DNA of 64,000 nucleotides from Polaribacter haliotis (GCF_014784055.1 NZ_CP061813.1:1932001-1996000); one strand, 5' to 3'. Numbered from the stretch's first letter, positions 1 through 6,492 are shown. Numbers and translations are program-made. Notes: generated by a model not told the origin, from the letters alone.

Positions 1-348
1 AAAGCTAATACTTTAATTGAAATTACGAATAGAATAAGTGACATCGGATTTGAATACGAGACAGAGGACAAAAAACTATCTAAGTGGAATAGAAAACGTA
101 ATTATAGAGGTTTAGTCATTTACAAAATTGACAAAAACGGACAAAATGCATACGTTACGTTAACTGATAAAAATGGAGTTGTATTTTTTAGAGAACACCT
201 TTTAAAGAATAGGGTTTACGACTTCTTTAATAGTTTATATAAAACGAAATGGATTGGAGAAAAATTTCAGATTATTAATAGAGATGGAAATTTATTTAAA
301 GAATTTGATGCGGAAAAAACTGCTTACAACAATGTATATAAAAAATAG
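1..348 (+). CDS. 3' end of an unknown protein gene (cassette 0)
   Basis: The frame is open from the first base of the window and closes at TAG 346-348, leaving 115 residues with the start missing. I do not recognise the family. The visible part is polar and mixed in charge, with no membrane segment or cysteine motif; it contains the stretch GLVIYKIDKNGQNAYVTL, which looks like beta strand. The last codons (CTTACAACAATG...) run into the left arm of the first attC-like palindrome, so the C-terminus is encoded by the recombination site itself, as often happens in integron cassettes. It has the same orientation as most genes of the array. That it is real coding sequence is fairly sure because the frame is open and codon use matches its neighbours; the function is unknown. 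Confidence 0.6.
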   Translation, partial: KANTLIEITNRISDIGFEYETEDKKLSKWNRKRNYRGLVIYKIDKNGQNAYVTLTDKNGVVFFREHLLKNRVYDFFNSLYKTKWIGEKFQIINRDGNLFKEFDAEKTAYNNVYKK

Positions 349-522
349 CGCAAGTCGTTGCTAACACTAAGTCTTGGGCATTTTTCGGAAGTCGCCAAAT
401 TTTTAAATTTGACGATTTCCCAAAAATAAAATAAATAGTAAAATTTAAAAATTCGGCTTGTGTTTATCCGAAAAGTAACAGCTTATTTTCAGCACTACTT
501 TTCATATACGGAGCCGTTGGGT
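324..522 (+). repeat. attC-like site 0 (between cassettes 0 and 1)
   Basis: The R''-like end TTACAAC (324-330) and R'-like end GTTGGGT (516-522) bound an imperfect palindrome. The left arm GTATATAAAAAATAGCGC pairs with the reverse complement of the right arm (GTATATGAAAAGTAGTGC, 15 of 18 positions). Three bases separate CAAC from the arm on the left and six on the right, the same asymmetry as in all other sites. A second inverted repeat lies at about 388-421. At about 199 bp it is the longest site of the array. Confidence 0.65.
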
Positions 523-531
523 TTAATACGA

Positions 532-1230
532 ATGAAACATATAAACTACATTTTAATATTTCTATTTTTAGTTGGTTGCTCATCAACAAAAAAACTGACT
601 AAAAACAGTTCCAAACCGACAAAGTTTGTTTTTAAGAAATCTATGGTTTCTTCCCAAAATGGAATCTCGAATTTAAAATCAAAGCAGGATTCTTTAATTG
701 ATGCAACTTACAAGCCGAATGGAAAAGATTCTTTGATGAATAAAAAACTTAAGGAAATGCAGATGACTGATTTTCTAACTCAAACACCAGAAACGGAAAT
801 TTATGTAGAAATTCAAAATGACTCTATTTGGCGTTATACCAAACAAAAAGGTAAAATGATTGGCGATTATTTTATGATTCAAAAAAATAGCGGAATTTTA
901 AACTATTACGACAAATCCAAATCTGTCAATTATAGAAAGTATGACCTGTTTGCTAAAAATCACGAATACGAAATAGTTGAAAATCGAAAAGACAGAAAGG
1001 AAATAAAGGGTTTTGATTGTTACAAATTGACTTTAATAAAAAAAGACACAGAAAGCGACTTAGGAAATACGATTTACGAGATGTATGTGACTGACCAAAT
1101 TGAATTACCAATACATTCCGTTATTAATTTAACTAAACTTATTCCGAATAACTTTCCAATGGAAATTAAAGTCTGGGAAGAAAAACTTTCTGGAATGGCT
1201 GAATTATATGAATTAATCGGTATTGAATAA
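532..1230 (+). CDS. Predicted lipoprotein, GLPGLI-like (cassette 1)
   Basis: A 232-residue protein with a clear lipoprotein signal: MKHINYILIFLFLVGCSS, with lipobox LVGC and Cys at residue 16. It is probably anchored in the outer or inner membrane. The frame is open from a GTG at 460, but that start would place coding sequence across the attC-like site and hide the signal peptide, so ATG 532, just after the cassette boundary (GTTGGGTTTA, 516-525), is preferred. The C-terminal half has beta-rich stretches such as IKGFDCYKLTL and EMYVTDQIELPIHSV that recall GLPGLI/DUF4412-type periplasmic proteins of Bacteroidota; this is a resemblance only. The only short space for a promoter is inside the upstream palindrome, as usual for cassette genes. 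Function unknown. Confidence 0.75.
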   Translation: MKHINYILIFLFLVGCSSTKKLTKNSSKPTKFVFKKSMVSSQNGISNLKSKQDSLIDATYKPNGKDSLMNKKLKEMQMTDFLTQTPETEIYVEIQNDSIWRYTKQKGKMIGDYFMIQKNSGILNYYDKSKSVNYRKYDLFAKNHEYEIVENRKDRKEIKGFDCYKLTLIKKDTESDLGNTIYEMYVTDQIELPIHSVINLTKLIPNNFPMEIKVWEEKLSGMAELYELIGIE

Positions 1231-1235
1231 AGTAC

Positions 1236-1369
1236 TAAACCCAACAACGTATATAATTTATTGCTAGTTCTTGCCTACTTATGAAAATCCTCGCGGATTT
1301 TCTATTCGGTTTTTATTTGCTAAATTACGTGCTAAACCACGCAACAAACCATATACAAACACGTTGTGT
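1236..1369 (+). repeat. attC-like site 1
   Basis: The left end TAAACCCAAC (1236-1245) is the exact reverse complement of the start of the cassette it closes (GTTGGGTTTA, 516-525). The right end GTTGTGT (1363-1369) opens the next cassette. The left arm GTATATAATTTATTGC pairs with the right arm read in reverse complement (GTATATGGTTTGTTGC). The apical hairpin is GAAAATCC-tcgc-GGATTTTC (1283-1302). Spacers are three bases on the left and six on the right. Length is about 131-134 bp. Confidence 0.75.
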
Positions 1370-1390
1370 TTAATTTGAAAAAGAAAATTA

Positions 1391-1804
1391 ATGAAACAAA
1401 GTAAGATTTCTAAAACTTGGAATTATTACAAAAAAAATAGTTGGAAATTAGGAGTCTTAATTTTATCAATAGTTCTTTTTTACTTTGTTATTCAGAAAAT
1501 TGAATTGAAACAAAATTCCGTTGAAACTTATGGTAAAATATATGAAAAAAAACGAATTGTAAGTGGAATCAGAGTTGGACCTCTATTTAAGTACAAGTTT
1601 TGGTTTATGTATAATGGGAAAAAACATTTTGGAGAAACAACAAAAACTCTTGAAGGAGAAAATAATATTGGAAAAGTATTTAAAGTGAGAGTTTTAATGA
1701 ATAAACCTGAGAACTATGAAATTCTTTTTGACCAAGAATATGTTGAAAAATATATTATTGACAAAAACGGAATTAAAAAAACTCTATATTTTGAAAAAAA
1801 CTAA
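1391..1804 (+). CDS. Small membrane protein with one N-terminal helix (cassette 2)
   Basis: A 137-residue protein. Residues about 17-36 (LGVLILSIVLFYFVIQ) form one membrane helix after a basic N-terminus. The rest is a polar, beta-rich domain (ETYGKIYEKKRIVSG..., KYKFWFMYNGKKHFGETTK, GKVFKVRVLMNKPENYEILF). This layout resembles DUF3592-type proteins, where a small beta domain follows a helix, but the similarity is not strong enough to name the family. The gene starts 22 bp after the cassette boundary and its TAA stop (1802-1804) touches the left end of the next attC-like site, so the cassette is almost entirely coding. The cellular role is unknown; single-gene cassettes like this are typical of integron cargo. 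Confidence 0.7.
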   Translation: MKQSKISKTWNYYKKNSWKLGVLILSIVLFYFVIQKIELKQNSVETYGKIYEKKRIVSGIRVGPLFKYKFWFMYNGKKHFGETTKTLEGENNIGKVFKVRVLMNKPENYEILFDQEYVEKYIIDKNGIKKTLYFEKN

Positions 1805-1935
1805 ACACAACAACGTGTATAATTAATGGCTAGTTCTCGCCTACTTACGAAAATCCTCGCGGATTTTCTATTCGGTTTTTATTTGCTAAATTAGTTGCTT
1901 AAACACGCCACAAATCATACACAAAACCGTTGCCA
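1802..1935 (+). repeat. attC-like site 2
   Basis: The left end TAAACACAAC (1802-1811) is the reverse complement of the start of cassette 2 (GTTGTGTTTA, 1363-1372). The right end GTTGCCA (1929-1935) opens cassette 3. The arms GTGTATAATTAATGGC and (reverse complement) GTGTATGATTTGTGGC pair. Apical hairpin GAAAATCC-tcgc-GGATTTTC at 1849-1868. Nearly identical in its core to site 1. Confidence 0.75.
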
Positions 1936-1969
1936 GTAATACAAAACCAAACTAACTAAAAATCGAAGT

Positions 1970-2947
1970 ATGTTTAAAAAAGCAATAATAGAAGCCTTTC
2001 ACTGGAGTATGAAATGGTATTTTGGTTCATTTGCTGTAGCCATAGCAACTTTTTTCTTTTTTCAAAAAACCTTGGACTTCACAACTTGGCGTTCTATTAG
2101 ATATGGTTTAGCAATTTTCACTATAACATTTATTGTACGAGCATTTATACAATACATACAAAAAATCGATGATCTTGAGCAAACTGTAAATAAAAAACAA
2201 GAAAAAATCGATGTTTTTGAAAAAAGTAATAGTAAATCAGACTTAATTAAAAAATATAATTATTACGGAGAAGTACTTATCGCTTTAAAAGATATTTTTT
2301 CTCAAATAAACAAAATTAAAAGAAATGAAAATGTAACAAAAAAAGATATAAGTAATCAATTAATAAAACTTTCAAATAGGTTAAAATCTGTTTTTGAGAA
2401 ACGATTTAATAATAATTACTCTATTTCAATAAAGGTTATTTTAAAAGAAAAAGATATTCCTATATCTGAAAACTCTGAAATAATAACATTGATTCGTGAT
2501 GAAGAAAGTTATTTTGAAAGAAGGGATAATGCAAAAAACAACAATAAACATATTATAAAAGATAATACTTGTTTTAGTGAAATTCTAAAAAACATTGAAT
2601 CTCCAAATAAAGCATATTTTTTCTCTAATAATTTACCTAAATCGAATAACTATTGTAATAGTAGTGAAAAGGATTACGGAACAATGCAAAAAAATTTAGA
2701 AGAAAAAGAGAAATTAAAATACTGGACTTTACCTTACAAAAGCGAATTGGTTGTTCCAATTTCTCCTATATCATATAATACCAATGAAAGAAAAAATCAT
2801 TTTTTCGGTTATTTATGTGTAGATTGTAACGAAATTGAAGGATTCCATAAAAAATATGACGTTCATAATTTACTTGGATTAGCAGATGGAATATCTGATT
2901 TATTAGAACAATGGTTAATACTAAAAATTAAAGAAAATGGCGAATAA
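1970..2947 (+). CDS. Membrane protein with coiled coil and GAF-like C-terminal domain (cassette 3)
   Basis: A 325-residue protein. Two hydrophobic helices lie near residues 18-32 (FGSFAVAIATFFFFQ) and 46-62 (YGLAIFTITFIVRAFI). A charged, probably coiled-coil segment follows (about 65-90, IDDLEQTVNKKQEKIDVFEK), then a cytosolic domain. Its end (SELVVPISPISY..., FFGYLCVDCNEIEGF, DVHNLLGLADGISDLLEQW) has the strand-strand-helix pattern of the last part of a GAF domain, so it may sense a ligand or cell state; this is inference. No kinase or other output domain is visible. Its stop overlaps by 11 bp the start of a 43-residue frame (2937-3068), suggesting a two-gene cassette with translational coupling. 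It may be a membrane sensor or a defence-like accessory protein; no function can be assigned. Confidence 0.65.
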   Translation: MFKKAIIEAFHWSMKWYFGSFAVAIATFFFFQKTLDFTTWRSIRYGLAIFTITFIVRAFIQYIQKIDDLEQTVNKKQEKIDVFEKSNSKSDLIKKYNYYGEVLIALKDIFSQINKIKRNENVTKKDISNQLIKLSNRLKSVFEKRFNNNYSISIKVILKEKDIPISENSEIITLIRDEESYFERRDNAKNNNKHIIKDNTCFSEILKNIESPNKAYFFSNNLPKSNNYCNSSEKDYGTMQKNLEEKEKLKYWTLPYKSELVVPISPISYNTNERKNHFFGYLCVDCNEIEGFHKKYDVHNLLGLADGISDLLEQWLILKIKENGE

Positions 2948-3068
2948 AAAAAATTATAATTCAGAAAATAAAGATAAAAATACAAATTTTGACTTTTTTG
3001 AAAATTATAATAATAATGTTGAAGTAGTAGGATTTAGAACCTCTTGGATTTCTGAATTTAAAGATGAA
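2937..3068 (+). CDS. Possible 43-residue protein, second gene of cassette 3
   Basis: ATG 2937 lies inside the end of the upstream gene (overlap ATGGCGAATAA), and the frame runs to TGA 3066-3068. The product starts MANKKNYNSENKDKN and ends VGFRTSWISEFKR. It is very polar, rich in Asn and Lys, with no membrane helix. The overlapping start is the usual arrangement for coupled translation, which supports it, but the length and composition are close to what chance frames give in this AT-rich DNA. I cannot name a family. Confidence 0.4.
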
Positions 3069-3119
3069 ATGAAAAGTATATATGAAGGTGGAAAAAAATC
3101 TGAAAAAAAATAAAAGTAC

Positions 3120-3254
3120 TACTGGCAACACCGTGTATAATTAATTGCTGGTTTTAGCCAATTTACGAAAGTCCTCGCGGACTTTCTATCTATGATTTAT
3201 TTGCTAACTTTAGTGCTTAAAACACGCAACTAATCTTACACAACAACGTTGTGG
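3120..3254 (+). repeat. attC-like site 3
   Basis: The left end TACTGGCAAC (3120-3129) is the reverse complement of the start of cassette 3 (GTTGCCAGTA, 1929-1938). The right end GTTGTGG starts at 3248. Apical hairpin GAAAGTCC-tcgc-GGACTTTC (3167-3186) differs from sites 1 and 2 by one compensated base pair (A-T to G-C). Spacers are again three and six bases. Confidence 0.75.
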
Positions 3255-3259
3255 GTAAT

Positions 3260-3703
3260 TTAAGAAAGATGAGGCATTCCAGTTCCAGTTTCAACAAAAC
3301 TCTTTAAACTTTGAGTTACAAATCTTTCCCAAGCCGGAAAACAAATTTCATAACAGTTTAACTCAGGAACTAATCCATTATGTGCGAAATTTAGAATTGT
3401 TTCGTTTTGACCTTTTTCTTCCAAAACCCATTCAACAAGAGTTCCTTCCCACTCTTTTTCAATTCCATCATAACCGTTGTGAATATGTTTAGCCTCAATA
3501 CATTTCCATACAATTTTTGTATTTGGTTCAAATTCGGAGATTTTAAACTTCCAATAAGTACTATCAAAACTTGTTGTGAATTCATCACCAACTGAAGAAA
3601 CTGAATTATCTGTATTTCCCCACCATTTTTGGACGTGTTGTGAAATAGCATTGAATACTTGTTGTGTAGTTCCATTAATCGAAACCATTGTTGTGTATGA
3701 CAT
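3260..3703 (-). CDS. SRPBCC/AHSA1-like domain protein (cassette 4)
   Basis: A 147-residue protein on the minus strand, the only gene of the array pointing left. It reads as one START-like (SRPBCC) domain of the AHSA1 type: MVSINGTTQQVFNAIS at the start, WWG near residue 28, the middle strands KFKISEFEPNTKIVWKC and EWEGTLVEWVLEE, and a final helix FPAWERFVTQSLKSFVETG. Length fits the family (140-160). Members bind small hydrophobic ligands, and many are encoded next to ArsR or HxlR regulators, exactly as here: an HxlR-type gene diverges 95 bp away. The substrate cannot be told. The two genes together form one cassette bounded by GTTGTGGGTA and TACCCACAAC, and the shared intergenic region carries its own promoters. 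Confidence 0.85.
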   Translation of the reverse strand: MSYTTMVSINGTTQQVFNAISQHVQKWWGNTDNSVSSVGDEFTTSFDSTYWKFKISEFEPNTKIVWKCIEAKHIHNGYDGIEKEWEGTLVEWVLEEKGQNETILNFAHNGLVPELNCYEICFPAWERFVTQSLKSFVETGTGMPHLS

Positions 3704-3738
3704 AATTTAATTTTAAAATATTAATAGTGCTTGCGAAT

Positions 3739-3798
3739 TACAAGTGCAAATATATAAAAGTACTTTTATTTTACAAGTGCATTTTTATATATTTGCAT
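3739..3798. promoter_or_regulatory. Divergent promoter region with 16-bp palindrome, probable HxlR operator
   Basis: Between the AHSA1-like and HxlR-like genes lies the perfect palindrome ATAAAAGTACTTTTAT (3754-3769), flanked by two direct copies of TTACAAGTGCA (3738-3748 and 3771-3781). TATATTTG boxes of the Bacteroidota -7 type occur facing both ways: about 3789-3796 for the HxlR gene and about 3747-3754 on the minus strand for the AHSA1-like gene. HxlR-family sites are commonly TACT/AGTA-containing palindromes, so autoregulation is likely; this is inference. Confidence 0.55.
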
Positions 3799-4218
3799 AT
3801 GAAACAGATTGAAAGAAGGTCGGACTGTCCAATTAGCTTATCGCTTGACATTTTTGGAGACAAATGGACTTTACTAATTTTAAGAGATTTTATTTTCTTT
3901 AACAACAGACACTTTAACGAGTTAGTAACAGTTGAAAAAATATCTACAAATATTCTTGCTGACCGATTAAATCGACTACTTGAAAATGATGTTGTAAAAA
4001 AAGAAGTTGATAGGAATAATAAATCTTCATATCTGTATTCGTTAACAGAAAAAGGAATTGAATTAATTCCGATAGTTATTGAAATTTATAAATGGGGAGC
4101 AAACAATATTGACGGAAATAATGCTAATCGTGAATTTAAAAATGAATTGAATTCTAATTTTAATAAAGTGACATCGGAAATAGTTGACAGAATAAAAACT
4201 ACCCACAACAAAGTATAA
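3799..4218 (+). CDS. HxlR-family winged-helix transcriptional regulator (cassette 4)
   Basis: A 139-residue protein. The typical HxlR signature is complete: a cysteine near the N-terminus (RRSDCPISLSLDIFGDKW), TLLILRDFIFFNNRHFNEL, the recognition segment ISTNILADRLNRLLENDVV, and the wing YLYSLTEKGIELIPIVIEIYKW. The family senses redox or electrophilic stress through the conserved Cys (here residue 9) and controls neighbouring genes. ATG 3799 is chosen over an upstream ATG at 3727 because the family begins close to the conserved Cys and the earlier start would run through the promoter. The gene's last codons (TTHNKV) are encoded by the left end of attC-like site 4. The divergent AHSA1-like gene is the probable target. 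Confidence 0.9.
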   Translation: MKQIERRSDCPISLSLDIFGDKWTLLILRDFIFFNNRHFNELVTVEKISTNILADRLNRLLENDVVKKEVDRNNKSSYLYSLTEKGIELIPIVIEIYKWGANNIDGNNANREFKNELNSNFNKVTSEIVDRIKTTHNKV

Positions 4219-4335
4219 AATCAATGCTTGGTTCTGTGCTTAAACCAGCGATAAGTCCTGTTTTGCTACATCTGATTTTCCTGCGGAAAATCCTTGCACA
4301 CAAAACCGCACTAATCTTATACATAAACGTTGTGC
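4200..4335 (+). repeat. attC-like site 4
   Basis: The left end TACCCACAAC (4200-4209) is the reverse complement of the start of cassette 4 (GTTGTGGGTA, 3248-3257). The right end GTTGTGC starts at 4329. Arms GTATAAAATCAATGC and (reverse complement) GTATAAGATTAGTGC pair. The apical hairpin is of a second type: GATTTTCC-tgc-GGAAAATC (4274-4292). Spacers three and six bases. Confidence 0.75.
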
Positions 4336-4361
4336 ACAAGCTAAAAAAACGACTAATCGAA

Positions 4362-4763
4362 ATGAAAAATATAGAATTTAAAATCGGAATAGTTCCAAAA
4401 ACATCTGAAATAATTGAGGTTTATGATAGTTCGGGAATCAAAAGACCGACAAAAGATAGCGACCGAATTACTAAAATGTATAAAAATTCTAATCTGATTA
4501 TAACCGCGTGGTTGAATAATGAGCTGATTGGAATATCACGCTCAATAACTGATTTTTGTTATGCTTGCTATTTGTCGGATTTAGCTGTGAAAAGCGAATA
4601 CCAAAAAGAAGGAATCGGAAGGCAACTAATAAAACTGACAGAAAAAGAAATAGGTAAACAAACTGCATTAATTTTGCTTTCCGCACCATTAGCAATGGAA
4701 TACTATCCTAAAATTGGATTTGATAAAGTTGAAAATGGATTTATAATACGTCGAACTGAATAA
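4362..4763 (+). CDS. GNAT-family N-acetyltransferase (cassette 5)
   Basis: A 133-residue protein. The GNAT fold is recognisable: strand LIITAWLNNELIGISRSITD, strand CYLSDLAVKSEYQKEGIGRQLIKLTEKEIG with the acetyl-CoA binding motif Q-K-E-G-I-G-R (R/QxxGxG/A), and the C-terminal strand-helix ALILLSAPLAMEYYPKIGFDKVENGFIIR. It transfers an acetyl group from acetyl-CoA to an unknown amine. The length is slightly short but complete. The frame is open from 4224, but that would translate the attC-like palindrome; ATG 4362, 33 bp after the cassette boundary, is the natural start. GNAT enzymes are among the most frequent integron cassette products. Confidence 0.88.
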   Translation: MKNIEFKIGIVPKTSEIIEVYDSSGIKRPTKDSDRITKMYKNSNLIITAWLNNELIGISRSITDFCYACYLSDLAVKSEYQKEGIGRQLIKLTEKEIGKQTALILLSAPLAMEYYPKIGFDKVENGFIIRRTE

Positions 4764-4789
4764 TTTAATTTAGATATAAAAAAGCCTGA

Positions 4790-4922
4790 TGCACAACACT
4801 GTATAAAAATAATTGCGGTTTAGTGCTTAACCAAAGGTCGTTGCGAGTTTGTAACGTCTGATTTTCCTTCGGAAAATCCTCGCATACAAACCCGCAACTA
4901 TTCTTATACAAACACGTTGTGT
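4790..4922 (+). repeat. attC-like site 5
   Basis: The left end TGCACAAC (4790-4797) is the reverse complement of the start of cassette 5 (GTTGTGCA, 4329-4336). The right end GTTGTGT starts at 4916. Arms GTATAAAAATAATTGCGG and (reverse complement) GTATAAGAATAGTTGCGG pair at 16 of 18 positions. Apical hairpin GATTTTCC-ttc-GGAAAATC (4860-4878) is of the same type as site 4. Confidence 0.75.
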
Positions 4923-4946
4923 GGCATTTGAGAAAACCGAAATAAA

Positions 4947-6347
4947 ATGGTCGAAACAAGACAAGAATATCTCAAACGAATAAATTTCGTCTTAGATTTT
5001 ATTGATAAAAATCTTGATGTTGACCTATCACTTGAATATTTATCAAAGAAAGCTCATTATTCACCTTACCACTTTCATAGAGTATTTCTAACAGTAGTTA
5101 ACGAAAGATTAAATGAGTTTATCAATAGAAAAAGAATTGAGCGAATTGCTTCAATTCTACTTGTTGAACCAAAGATTCCCTTAATCGATTTAGCTTACAA
5201 ATACGGTTTTAATAGTGACAACTCTTTTTCACGAGCATTTAAGAAATACTATGGTATCAGTCCAACTAAATTTAAATCTGAGGGAAAAGAAATACTTAGC
5301 AAGATTGGTATAGAATTTTTTTCAACCGAAAAATACATTTGTTCCATTAATGATATTAAACAATGGACTAAAATGAATACACAAATAACGATTAAAGAAC
5401 TTCCTGAATTAAAACTTGCAAGTATATCTCATATTGGGAGCTTCGAAAAGGTAGCTAATATGTTTCAAAAGTTAATGGAATGGGGACATCAAAAAGGAAT
5501 ATTAGACACTTCAAATTTTAAAGCAATAACAATTTATCACGACAACCCTAATGTTACCCAAGCTTCAAAATTAAGATTCAGTACTTGCATAACAATTAGT
5601 GAGAACATTAATGCAGATGGAGAAATTAGACAAATAGACTTACAAAAAGGTACTTATGTCGTTGGGCATTTTGAAATTAAAGCAGAAGAAATTTCAAAAG
5701 CGTGGAAAAGTATGTGTATTTGGGTAATAGAAAATGGTTATGAATTTAGAGATGGTGATTATTTTGAAATGTATCATAATGACCACAAAACTCATCCCGA
5801 ACAAAAATTCATATTAGACATTTGTATTCCTTTACAAAAGACTAAAAACATTAAACTTGGAGAAATCAACAAAGTAAATCTGTCGAAATATAAAGCTCAA
5901 AACCAAAAATGTGAAAACAACTTAGATTATCATCAATTGATAAACTATATGAAAGAATTGAGGCTCTTTTTTCAAAAAGAGTATGGCACAATTTTTAGAC
6001 TCGGAAAGATTTATCAGGGAGACCCTAATTTCTCTTACTTTTCTCTAACGACAGATGAATTAAAAAAGCAAAAACTTAAATTCGTTATCATTTTAAATCA
6101 CAAAGAATTGTATTTTTCGATTTGCTTATCAGGTCAGAACAAAAGTATTCGAAAAAAGTATTGGAAGATTTTTAAAGGTAGCGATTGGAATAAATATCAT
6201 TTGGCAGAATCAATTGATGACAGTTTATCTATTATAGACCAGATAATTGTTGAAGAACCAAATTTTAATAATAAAAGAAGTTTAACCGAAAAGATTGAAA
6301 AGGAATCAATGAAATTTACTAGAGAACTAAAAGGTATACTTGAATAA
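4947..6347 (+). CDS. AraC-family regulator with GyrI-like domain and extra C-terminal domain (cassette 6)
   Basis: A 466-residue protein in three parts. Residues 1-110 are a complete AraC/XylS double helix-turn-helix (LSLEYLSKKAHYSPYHFHRVF and IDLAYKYGFNSDNSFSRAFKKYYGISPTKFK). About 145-300 is a GyrI-like/effector-binding domain (ELKLASISHIGSFEKV..., KGTYVVGHFEIKAEEISKAWKS, DGDYFEMYHND...LDICIPL). About 320-466 is a further domain (YMKELRLFFQKEYG..., KQKLKFVIILNHKELYFSI) that I do not recognise with certainty. AraC-GyrI fusions (Rob/SoxS-like layout) are multidrug-responsive regulators; the extra domain is unusual. The gene is the last cassette of the array, 30 bp after the boundary GTTGTGTGG. 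Confidence 0.85.
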   Translation: MVETRQEYLKRINFVLDFIDKNLDVDLSLEYLSKKAHYSPYHFHRVFLTVVNERLNEFINRKRIERIASILLVEPKIPLIDLAYKYGFNSDNSFSRAFKKYYGISPTKFKSEGKEILSKIGIEFFSTEKYICSINDIKQWTKMNTQITIKELPELKLASISHIGSFEKVANMFQKLMEWGHQKGILDTSNFKAITIYHDNPNVTQASKLRFSTCITISENINADGEIRQIDLQKGTYVVGHFEIKAEEISKAWKSMCIWVIENGYEFRDGDYFEMYHNDHKTHPEQKFILDICIPLQKTKNIKLGEINKVNLSKYKAQNQKCENNLDYHQLINYMKELRLFFQKEYGTIFRLGKIYQGDPNFSYFSLTTDELKKQKLKFVIILNHKELYFSICLSGQNKSIRKKYWKIFKGSDWNKYHLAESIDDSLSIIDQIIVEEPNFNNKRSLTEKIEKESMKFTRELKGILE

Positions 6348-6353
6348 AAACGA

Positions 6354-6395
6354 CCACACAACATGCGTATATAACAAATAAAAATAGTGTAAATT
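6354..6395 (+). repeat. Truncated attC-like half-site closing cassette 6
   Basis: CCACACAAC (6354-6362) is the reverse complement of the start of cassette 6 (GTTGTGTGG, 4916-4924), and the left-arm motif CGTATATAACAAATAAAAATAG follows. No matching right arm, apical hairpin or GTTG end can be seen before rpe. The site seems to have lost its right half, which would lock the last cassette in place and marks the distal end of the array. Confidence 0.6.
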
Positions 6396-6492
6396 TTAAT
6401 TATTAAAATAGAGAATTCTAAAATAGCTATTTTTTTTTCAAATTTTAAACTCTTTTAAAGGCACACTGTATTACAAAGTATCTCTTTCTTAG

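Noticed and set aside
460..531. GTG 460 as the start of the cassette 1 gene
   Set aside because: This part lies inside the attC-like palindrome and would bury the lipoprotein signal peptide; ATG 532 is right.
3727..3798. ATG 3727 as the start of the HxlR gene
   Set aside because: It would put the promoter and operator palindrome inside the coding region; family proteins begin near MKQIERRSDCP.
4224..4361. ATG 4224 as the start of the GNAT gene
   Set aside because: This part is the palindrome of attC-like site 4 read as protein; the GNAT fold starts at ATG 4362.
1236..4922. The repeats as a CRISPR array
   Set aside because: The repeats are about 132 bp, palindromic, and separated by whole genes of 400-1400 bp, and no cas gene is present.
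324..6395. The palindromes as MITEs or ordinary transposon ends
   Set aside because: There is no shared terminal inverted repeat of fixed sequence and no target duplication. The end sequences vary and match across each cassette, not within each repeat, which fits cassette recombination better. A degenerate MITE origin is not formally excluded.
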